From Siphonodentalium dalli (Eukaryota > Mollusca > Scaphopoda > Gadilida > Siphonodentaliidae): 64,000 bases of DNA. Under the pieces are notes generated by a model. It was not told the DNA's origin, searched no databases, and saw only the letters and a program-made list of their open reading frames with translations. Shown here piece by piece: positions 43,201 to 55,200 of this stretch. Location: assembly GCA_032622095.1 (NCBI GenBank), contig CP136069.1, forward strand, positions 87,752,958 through 87,816,957, written 5' to 3'. The stretch's first letter is position 1, and the number at the start of each line of letters is the position of its first letter. The position numbers and the translations under genes are program-made.

Positions 43201-46200
43201 ATAGCTATATTATGATCTCAGCTTTCCATAGATACTAATAATGTTGGTATTTGATTTATTAAAAATGCTGAAATATGGAGCCAAACAGAGAGGAGCAATA
43301 TACGTTTTTTAATGCCGAGAAATGCCGTTCTGATGGCAAACCCGGATGCCGACAAATGCCATTCTGATGGCAGACCTGGACGCCGACAAATGCCGACGTG
43401 ATGGGTAAAGGGTTAACTAAAAGTCAATAAAAAATTTAACGAAAAATGTGAACATGACCATTAAACAAGTTCCGAGTCTGTCAGACAAATAAAGATTTGT
43501 ACGCAAGTTCAGTTGCCACTTTAAATAGTGATCCGGAGATTTGGTATTGAAATCGTCATTAAAAATGTGTCAATCGACCCCCCGCCCCATGAAATCTGTT
43601 AAATCCCGCGATATGTCCTACTTGGCTGTGCATGTACAATACAATATTTCTGACTTACATGATGTTAGATCTCAGATAACACATGGGTGGAAGTCTAATT
43701 GACACCAGTGCATATGTGTTAACAGCATGGACGCCTTCCAGCTACAACAAACATTTAATTTGCTTGGCCTGATAGTGTGCTTTCTCGCTGTCACAAATCC
43801 AAGTTCACAGGTAATTAGAGCTGATTAACTGCTTGCTGTTCGAGTGCGCAACACGAGAATTCATGCAGTTAATCAGCTCTAATTACCTGTAAACTCTAAT
43901 TACCGGTACCTGTAAACTCAACTCTCTTAATTGTGAAGACACGTTTGGTGTGATCTAACAAATTTAGACAATATCATTGACCAAAATCGAGTCACAATAG
44001 TCCAAATGGGCGACTGTGTTGGCAGCTCTGACTGGACTGGTGTTCAAGTATATCGAAATGGATAATATAGTTTTGACGATTCTAAAATAGATGCAACCTC
44101 GAACTCAATAGCTATATATATAGGACACATGCGCATGAGGTCAGTAATTTCAAGGACATGAATGGCAGTAATTTCAAGGAAAATTAAAGGGACACTGACA
44201 TTTAAATTTGTATCGTTTCGTGGTTCGTCCTCCGATGTGTAGGCCATAATCGCATGTGGGTGGATTATGTTATATAATACATGAATTGACAATGCGTCAA
44301 CAATTAATGCGAATAGTCTTTTCCGGGGTGTTTAAAACTATATTATTTTCCTTGTTCAAATGGTTTACATTACTGACCATAGATTATACGTGAATCTGGA
44401 TATTTCCATTTGGGATAACTCTCATGTGTTACTCTCTCTCCCATTCCAAACTGTTTTCGATGAAACAGTGATTCTGTGGTATTTACAATTACACAATCGA
44501 CGAACAAATCTTCACTCATACCGTGGCATTGTGACTATGTAAAATAAATGGATTAACAGTGAAATCGAAGCTTTTATTTTTTGGATTACCTCGAGTGTTT
44601 TATGTTGTATACCCCCCCCCCCCCCCCCCCCCCCCAACCCACCCTTACACACCATCAAACTGTTAATTTGTTTAACTGTTACACCCATTCTATGTCGCAT
44701 TTACAGGATTTCCATAGCACAATTGATTCCTCGATCGGCCAATGATTGACTTGGCCCCTGTCCATCCTCTCACGCGTTTTCTGCTAACCAGGGTGTCAAC
44801 AACAAGAGGTACACTGTCGTGTGGCATTTGCCCCCGACCGTAGCAATTCGGATTAAGCATGGACGGGATTTGCAATCGTACCACCAAAGCTCATGCTATC
44901 ATCTGGAAACTCAAAAAACAAGAGAAAATTGAATTTTCTAAGTAAAAAAAGGGCCATAACTCTGGTGAAAATGGGTGGACGAAACCCGCGCTATGCATGT
45001 AGCTGTTCCCCCATGCTGCTCTATCACCAAACCAAATATCAGCTAAATCTGCCCAGCGGTTACTGAACAATAATGCAAAATGTTTGTACGGACGGACAAA
45101 ATTTAATTTTCTAAGTCAAAAAAGGGCCATAACTCTGGTGAAAATGGGTGGACGAAACCCGCGCTATGCATGTAGCTGTTCCCCCATGCTGCTCTATCAC
45201 CATACCAAATATCAGCTAAATCTGCCCAGCGGTTGCTGAACAATAATGCAAAATGTTTGTACCGACGGACGTACGTACGTACGTACGGACGGAGACGTCG
45301 ACTATATACCCACCGACTTTAAGTCGGGGGCATAATAACAATTGTTTATGACCCAGCAATCGTCTTCGTTGATTGTTCACGAAGACCATCCAAGCGCTGT
45401 GTCTTAACCATTAAATCTCGCATAGAAAACAAAATCAACTGGAGTTGGTATCGTCTAATGTATACTTACCGTGTTTGAATTATAAAATGGTCGTGAATAT
45501 AGGAATATATGATTGCATCATTGTTCTATTTACTGGGATTAAATTTCGCCCTACGAGCCAGAGACGAACATCGGTAAGTACAAGTTTTACACAATTATTA
45601 TTATGTGTACATATAGTCATGCCTATAAATAGGAGGCTCATAACAGCTTTAAAAGCCCCATTGTCCAACTTGACACCATAACACTGCGGTTGGTGTGTTT
45701 CATACACCAGAAAATTATATCGTACGATTGATTCCGTGTTCTAAGAAGGCGCCACATTCTTAAGTTTTTCATTATTAAAACATGTCTCAAATACAATGTA
45801 CATGTGTCGTTGAAGATACGGGCGGCGTTTGTGGTGGGTATGCTGTTAAACTATTCGCATCCGTCAAAAACCGCCATAAATAGTAAAATATAGACAAACA
45901 TTGTTCTTATAGCAATCAGAAATATGACATAAACAGTATGTTATTGTCAATTTTTCCCCTTTGGTATGTAAACAAAAGCAAAAAAAACGTTACGTTTCCT
46001 GGCTTTTGTTTATATCTGGATATGGTAAACATAAAGAGCATTATTTATTACTGTTTTCCTGATATGGAAATAATAAAGAGCGTTTATATCATTGTGTGTG
46101 ATTAACCAATAGAATTGCGCTGTGTTATGTAAACAGAAGCACAACTTATGTAACACGAGCAGGCTCGTGTTTACGCACACCATCGTACGTCTTGACGACA

Positions 46201-49200
46201 ATATAGTCAATTTTCAACAACTAATTCAACCAGTATTAAAAATATTTCACAATAAATATGTTTTTGAATGTTTGATACGCATAATGGCTTTTCGTGGATA
46301 TGTTCAGATTATCACAACACCGCGAAAAAGACAAATTAAAAATATATAACGGTACTATTAGTTAACAGCTTCAGTTTGCCCTAACATCACCAGAGCAATT
46401 CAGCAGGACCCAACGGCATCATAGCCGATTAGCAGGACCACTTGACCAGGGGTGATATATATATTTTTTTTAGTCCGAGTAGTCTAACTTTGATGTAAAA
46501 TTGTTGTTATTACATTACACAAATTTCACCCGCCGTCTTTTCTTATTATCCCTATAATCATTGTAATCACCTAACACTGTTCAGTTTCTCGTTTTATTGA
46601 TTAGTCACACCAATTTGACATTCCGGTGTGTCAGCAAGTGGAGAACACACCAAACAATGACTTGTGATTGTTATGATAATACCTGGGGAATATTTTAATA
46701 TTCCACAGTTATTGATAAAATAATGCACAGTTATTGTTTAAATAATCTACAGTTATTGTTACCAGCGGATAATCGGCTGGATATTGTGCAAGGGAGAACA
46801 ATAGAAAATATGGCAACTGTGGTTTAACTAGGAATAGCTGACAGTGGTACACCAATTAAGGAGTTATGTCTGCTCTGAAATGTTGGATTTTATTATTTAC
46901 TTTAAAGTGTCCTCATTAACTATTGTTGGTATAAGTGTCTCAAATGGTTGGACCAAACCCAAATTTCCACTTGACCTTTATTTTCGCGAAGATAAACAAC
47001 ATTGCAAATTAGGTAATAATCAGACAACAATAACAGTCAACATCGGGTCATCAGAATATTAAACAGCAAATTATAAGCCTTACTGGACCAGAATTCTGTA
47101 AAAAAAAATAAACGAATGGACTAACATTCAAACTTGACATGTATAAAAGTAATCAACATATCAAATTTCAAACAATTAAAGATGACTAAAGTATTGATCC
47201 AAAGGGGGATAACTTCATCATAAATGATTGGACTGGACTCAAATTTGAACTTGGATGGACAATTCTCATTTCTTTAGTCCCCCAAATTTTATTTTTTGGG
47301 GACAATAATGATATTTATGTATTTTCAGATATATAATCCCAAACGTGTCTGATCATGTACATGGGATACTATAATAACAACTAGCCATAGTGTTAAACAT
47401 AACTTACAGATGCACTCTCCTGGTACAACAGCAATATCATCTATATATATCTTTGAAACATCTTGTGGTCCTCTGGTGGCATTCATCTCAATGAAAACCT
47501 CTGTATCTGTCGGTAGGTTCGCACATGCATACATCCAGTTGTCTTCTGTAATACTTTTAGCATCTAAAAATTTTACAGTGTTAGTTGTGCTACGTATGAA
47601 ACCACTTAATTTTGCGAATGAACTTCTGGCTGAGAAATAGAAAAACTCAATCTTTGATGGTCTCGAAGTCAGTATGTTTGGTGTCCGCATTGAAGTAGTT
47701 GTTCCCTCTGGTGCTTTATAGGAATACTGATCAGCAGCAACCATACTCATGGCAGGATAACCTGTAAAACAATAATTAGTAGGTCTTAAATTTGTTATCG
47801 TCTTCATTTAGGGTTACTTCCTGTTACTATCAAAATTCAATTCCTTACTCCAGATATTTTGTACCATTTTGATTAATAACAGAAAGAGAGGTTCCTTATG
47901 TTTGGACATACACGCAAGCGAGTAAATCATATAGTTCAGTGTGTAACATGTCTCTGTAGGAAATAATAAGTTCAACAAACAGCCACAGGTTGTTTATTGA
48001 GCATACTATCTGCACATTGCCAAAGAGAACTACAGTAATGCACTAAATAATTGACTCCTTAACAACAGCAGAATTATGCGTAATTTTGCCGGATTTAGTC
48101 GTAAATATGGCTTGTTGCCATTCATCGGAAAGCTCTCAATGAGAGCTTTCCACTGAATGGCAACAAGCCATATTTACGACTAAATCTTGAAAAATTACCC
48201 ATAATTCTGCTATGGTTTAATGATCAGTCGATTATTTAGGGCATTACTGTACTGGGCAATGAGTATGTAGTAAAGAAAGAGTTAAGTTAAAACAGATTGA
48301 AGCAAATCCAAATAAAACTCATTGCATGGAGACGGAACAAAAATATGAAATTAAACTGCATACCAAATTTGAAAGCAATGTTATATCTAAAACTGAAGAT
48401 ATGATCCAGACTAATAAGTAAATACAATTAAAAGACAGACAATACTGATTTGTTCTATAGCTTAATTAACCATTTGATGACTGCATGGAGATTCCTAAAT
48501 TTTTGCAAAAACCCTGTGCCAATGAATTCTCTTATATATGTGAGTCGCCCATAGGGCGTCTCGCATATTTAAGAGAATACATTGGCCTAACAATATTTCC
48601 TTTCAAATCATTGGAAGTCATTGCAAGCGAAACCCCCTATGAGAGACTCACATATATAAGAGAATGCATTGTCCTAATAATATTTACCTTCCCCTTGTAA
48701 GCCATTGCATTCTTTTATATATGTGAGGCTCCCTATGGGAGACTTGCATATATAAGAGAATGCACTGGCACACAATCTTTAATGCTGCAGCAGCGCAGCT
48801 CCCGTCATGAAAGAGTTCAAGCATAGAAAGCATTGACTTACTATAACGTGGTGTGTGATTTAGATAATCCTTCCTCCAGTAAAACCTCTTCATGCCCACC
48901 GGTTCAGGAATGAGAGGACAATAATTGTAATTGCTGAATGTGCAGTTGAAATCAGGGATGGCTGAAAGATGATAAAGGATTAATTGTTACACAGTGCGAA
49001 TCTTAGGTCACTTCTGATTGCAAGATTTATTTTATTTTGGAGATCATATATGGTACAAAGGATCTATAAACAACACTGCATAGTTCATTCGATTTCCAGA
49101 CTCCTAGCCATGACAATATTAGATATGCATTAATTGCCATTGACGAGTTGATAGCAACTGCTCGATTAAATATGTTTTCACCCATCAGCAAATCCTTCGG

Positions 49201-52200
49201 TTTTGAAAAAACACTGGTGTTCAGTTTATTGTGCATCTGATTTTGGATCCAGGGGCACAATTTTTCTTTGATGCACCTAACGGGAAATATAAGTTATAAC
49301 CAATGTGTGTGCATTTAAACATGTAAATTATAGTTAATACACTCAAATACCATGGCTTTGTGCTATTTTAATAAAATAGATCTTCAACAATATGTTTATT
49401 GTTGGTTTACTCAACAAAACGTTCCTTCCTGGGATGGTTTTGTACACCGCTGACTCAAGGGAATAAATTCCCTGGCCAATGGCGAATTGGTAATCCGTAC
49501 CATTTTCTCTTTCCTGTTTCGTCATATGGGGTAAGGATCCCTTCAAGTGCATGCAGTGAACCAGATATGGGGGTGGTTCAAAATCATACCCCCAACTTGC
49601 AACAGAGTGACACCTGGTTCAGTTTAAGAAAAACCCATGCAGTAACTAGCCTGGTGACACTTAGCAAACATTGATCACCCAGTTAACCCATCGACACAAA
49701 ATTTTGTTGAGCGTCTAAGTTGAAAGTGTGATTTTTGAAAATGGAAAATTTTCCAATTAAGCGGCATTCAGAAGAAAGTTAGAAAACCATCGGGATATTT
49801 AACTCCAAGAATATTTAGCATTTCCCATGTTCTCAATACACTAAAAATTTCAAAACGATCAGGTGAATAACATAGGAGATACAGGGTTATTATATGAGGG
49901 GGGAACTAACTTGTTTTTAGGTGTTTATAAGTATCTGTAATCAAAGCATACATATTATTTCACCCTGTATCCTCCTTGTTAAATTAACTGTTTGATGAAA
50001 GTTTGATTATGACAGAAAGAAGGTATTACCATTTTGTGAAAACAAAAGAAAATTACATATCACTTTCGACATACAACTGCTGACCGCCTTGTTGATAGAT
50101 TAGTTGGTTGGGATTCCCTTTGTATTGTCTTTAGGGGGCACAAATAACAGATAACCCACATTTGATGGTATTTTATGACTCGATAGTTCACATTCCCTTG
50201 TGTTTTTTTGCAGAGTAAAACCTTGCCATATGTCTACCTGGAGGGGATGGAAGCTCTGTTAGCACAACCCTAATTATCTACAGAAAGCTGTACAAATGGC
50301 TAACATTCTCAACCGCACGACATATGACAATAATACTATCTGCAAATACTGTGGCCATTTGTACCATAACCAGGTTGAACACATGTTTCTCCATTGTTTC
50401 TCACCACATATAGTTCAACTGAAGAACTGCTTCTGGTATAGAATTATTAATGTCCACGGTATCCCAATCTTTGTCACGATGGATCAATTGTCTTGCAATG
50501 AATTTCTAATGTATGCATTTGGATGCCAGTTGCTGGGCGGACTTGATCCCTCAGATATTCCCAATGAAAATAGTTTATTCACAGACTGCTTTTCGTTCAT
50601 AAGTGCATTATGTTACATATGATTGTTTGCGAGTGGCGACTCCTATATAGATACATGCATCATGTATACTGCTGATCTTTAATATCCCAAATTTGTCGGG
50701 AAACAAAATAGCATATGTAACAATACAATTTTATTATTACTGTCTACAGAATACTAAAGTATACGAATATCACAATATCAATGATAACATCGCATCTCTG
50801 TATATTATAGGGAATGCCACCATATATCGATATCTAATTTATTATATGCCATTATAGACATTGAAGTATAATTATAATTTGTAGAAATATGACCTCTGTG
50901 ATTGTAATCGCCGTGCAATTTATTATATATACATGTGTATATGGGATAGTATTGACGTTATATAGACACGTATATATAGTACAGTAATTACTTCTAATTT
51001 CACATGATGCATTCGTGTCTATTCTGATAACATATACGTAACGCCTTATTATTCTTAATGTTTTTTGTTTATGTAATTGTATATACGTTGTACATATGAT
51101 CATAGTTTTCTTAATCATTCCTGAAGATACGCGTGTATATCAAAGACCATCCCGGCAGAAATTTACATCAAGTACAACATTATTTAAACTGCATCATCAA
51201 GTTGTTGTAAAGATGGGGTGTATTATGCCCCAAGTAATAATTCTGATACTAAAATACTTAAGGACATCATTGAAATGAACTTGAAAGAAGTAAAACTACA
51301 ACCATGTTGGTGATGAATGCCGGCTGATACGGACCCTGGCTGATACGGACCCTGGCTTTTACGGACCACCGGCTGATACGGACCCTGGCTTATACGGACC
51401 CTCGGCTTATACGGACCCTGGCTCATACGGACCTCAATAAAAATATACAATTTTATTTTTTATGTTTATTTAAATAAAATAAAAATACTGACAACATACT
51501 TAGATAACAAAAATCTGACGATAACAAAAATGGAACAACGTTACATCAGACGAACATTATCTAAATTGGGGTGCAGCTTGGCGGCTTCTTTCAGTAGTTT
51601 GCTGGCAGTTATCCTCATCGACGAGTAGTAGCTGTTGTGCTCTCAAGTAGAACATTCAGGTTCAATGCAGTCATTGTGGAATTATGCAGTCAAAAATAAA
51701 TCAGTTGAATATATACCAGTTGTGTTTTTACTAACATGTTTTCATAACAAATCAAACTCAGTGGATTCATACTGATCACCATTCACTGACCGTTCATCAT
51801 CGCGTGTCTGTTTATAAAACAATATAAGGGATCACACACGAGTGTGTATACAAGGGACAATAAATCAGTTGAAACAAGTTGTGTTTTTACTAACATGTTT
51901 TCGTAACAAATCAAACTCAGTGGATTCATCCTGATCACCATTCACTGACCATTCATCATCGCGTGTCTGTTTATACAACGACATAAAGGGATCACCCGCG
52001 CGTGTTTATACAACGATGAAGAGATTAATTAACGCGATTCAATAAATGCTTTTTCAAGCCAGAACATCACCGAACTTCTCAATTAATACAGGTATATGTG
52101 TGAAAATACAATCATAATTATATATTAAATTCATAAATATAAGTTTGAAAAAAAAAACGAAAAAATCGGTTAAATTCATAAATATAAGTTTGAAAATCAC

Positions 52201-55200
52201 AAAAATTCTCAATTAATACAGGTATATGTGTGAAAATACAATCATAATTATATATTAAATTCATAAATATAAGTTTGAAAAAAAAAAAAAAAAAAAATCG
52301 GTTAAATTCATAAATATGAATTTGAAAATCACAAAAAAAAATCACAAAATTCTCAATTAATACAGATATATGTGTGAAATGACAATTATAATTATATATT
52401 AAATTCGTAAATATAAGTTTGAAAATCACTGAAAAAATCAGCTATATTCATAAATATAAGTTTGAAAATCACCAAAAAAATCACCGAAATTCTCAATTAA
52501 TACAGATATATGTGTAAAAAAGACAATCATAATTATATATTAAATTCATAAATATAAGTTTGAAAATATGTTGCATATTTTAATTGAGGTCCGTATGAGC
52601 TGGGGTCCGTATAAGCCAGGGTCCGTATCAGCCGGTGGTCCGTAAAAGCCAGGGTCCGTAAGAGCCAGGGTCCGTAAGAGCCAGGGTCCGTATAAGCCGC
52701 ATACCTTGGTGATAAATTCAGGAAAAACAAACATAATTGGATGCGTGTATTTTAAATAGCTAATAGCAGAGTTGTCATCATTAACTCAGACTGTATAACC
52801 ACGGTGCCATTCCAGGGTTGCAGATGATATGCTTTCATGTACCTTCAGTCATTTGATCACTAAAATCCCTTATTCTCTATATATTCTCCATCCATCCATC
52901 CATCCACACATCTATTCACCAACACAAAATCCTACTTAATATTAACATAGTAAACAAAGAGGACTATATGAAAATGTGCAGGGACTCGGGCTGGGTTTGA
53001 CAATTCGGTGGTTATTGGCCTGGGCGATGCCAGGAAGACGACCCATAATTCCAACTTTAAAAAAGAAATTTGTCATTTTAATATTCATTATGACCTGACC
53101 TCGATTCTAACACTGAGCGGTGATTGGCTGTTTCTACTCTGTCAGTCATGGAAAGGTCAGGTCACAATGAATATTAAAATTAGGAACTGTGACAAATTTC
53201 TTTTTTAAAGTTGGAATTATCGACAGATTTCTCCTCTATTAGAATTGTTTACTGACAATGTGTTGATTTGTATGAGTAAATAAATTATTAGCCGACAATA
53301 AATCACTAAGTTCCAGATATTTAGTTGATCGTTTGACCGATTTTTAATGATAGTAAACTGCATGGGTGGTGAATTTCGAGACACAGGCGGACATTGCTGT
53401 CTGAGCCGGATCAAATCGAAAAAATACGCTCTCCAGAGACAATATTCGGTGGTTAAATTTTTTTCAAATGCAACGTGTATGAATGTTTCTGATGGGAGTT
53501 TGTGGTATTTATTGAAAGATGAATTCTTTGCCGATCCATCCGTGTATATATCGTTATCATTACTGGGGTGAATGGGCTAAATTTGTGCGACTCCCGATCG
53601 ATGGTGAAACGTTGAATTTCTACAGTGCCCCTTGTCTATATAATGTTCCATTAACGCGAAGAAGGCGCGTATAGAGGGGACGTATATGGGCAGTGCAAAA
53701 AAGGGGGCGGACAGCGGAGCGCGTTACAGGCCCCTGTGCATTGACTGACAGAGGAGTTGAGTGTTATGTTTTTCTCGATTCTTTATTGAATGAATAATAA
53801 AAATATGGATAACATACCATTATAAAACAATGAACTTAGGGGGTATGGCTCTATATATGTCTGGCGTTGATACAATGTGATGAGGGCTTGTTCTATATCG
53901 GGCCTATTGCTTCAAATGCTGGATCATGTGGATGGACGGTTGTCGCTCCCGTTGTGGGTGGGTGCAGCTGGTTTCAAATTTCTGTGTGATTTCATCTTTT
54001 TTCTGTTAGATGTGTGATACCTGGGGTTGTGAAAACCCTAACTTCTTCATACTGTCGACCTGTGTAAACTGCTGGTCTAATATTTTCCCAACTGCGTATA
54101 TGTCCGCTACCGATAGATCTATTCGATTTCATCACTGTTTCTAGCCATGATCGAACTGATATTATGACATCAAGTCGCTTCATTTTGGAATTTTATATAT
54201 CAGAGGTGTTGTTTTTGTCCAACGAGTTAAACCATTGTTCACTAATTGAGAACAACAACAAAACTGTCGCACAGTTCACGCATAGTTGTGAGGGACCGGT
54301 ATATACGTCATTATATGTCAGTAGACCTATATGTTTGTATATCCTTTTGCTAAATGTCACCCCTTCACACATTTGGAATGGGTTGACTATTGTTTAATTA
54401 GGCCTTGTGCGAACTCATAGCTATCAAAACAGTCGAACTGTCAAGTCATTGTACTTGTGTGTTAACCGCATAGAGTTGTTTGTATGGCCTTTGGCTGACA
54501 GCCAATAAAAATTCAGCTGGCATCTGATTACGCAGAAGGCAAAAATAAATGCGCGGATTTATGAAGTGCGACAACATCGTATGGATGTTTCAACTTTTCA
54601 TCGTTTGCGAATATCGATCAATGTTTCGACGTCGCGACTTTCGCGTTGTCGAAAGTTTCGACATTTTACGGAAATTGGTCTGTTGTGGTTTCGACGTTAT
54701 CGCACTTTTATGGCCAGTCGCTTTCGACGTTATCGCATTATTTTTCGTCATTTCCGACATTTCGTTTTTGCACATTTACGTCAATTACGTCAAAACCTTT
54801 TCGACATTATCGACAATATTTTCGCATATGTGAAAGAGGTTTTGACATGCTCCCTTATTTATAACATGTATTCATTTATATTACACATGTGTATGTTTTA
54901 TTTGTTATCCAATAAACAATTAGTTAGTTAGTTAGTTAGTTAGTCTGTATTTTTACAAGAATTGCAACATCAAAGATTTTACACTGATTTATTGCTTTAC
55001 ATCTGAATGTTGTTGAGGTTCATTGCCTGCATGTAAATGTAATTGCCTATTCAGTGCAATCTTCATTTTTAAAATAAAAAAAAAATAAAATAAATTCTTC
55101 TGTCTTGTAGCATGCCTATATTCAGTGCTAAATAAATAATTAATAATTGATAGATTAATGCTAATTGATTATTTAATTGATTAATTGATTTATAAAACAT

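Larger units (their letters stand above)
51321..52699. mobile_element. Foldback element with inverted minisatellite ends
   Basis: The left end (51321-51432) is a tandem array of 16-19 bp units of the type 'ggctgatacggaccct'. The right end (about 52590-52699) is the same array inverted ('agggtccgtatcagcc'). The inner edges match as an inverted pair ('tacggacctcaata' / 'aattgaggtccgta'). Between them lie a two-unit direct repeat (about 51690-52015) and an array of about 130-bp units (52077-52570). The structure is reminiscent of Drosophila FB foldback elements; no coding. Confidence 0.72.

Noticed and set aside
54549-54931. Overlapping 94-121 codon open frames rich in Arg/Phe
   Set aside because: They arise from the TTTCGACATTATCG array, which is open in several frames at once.
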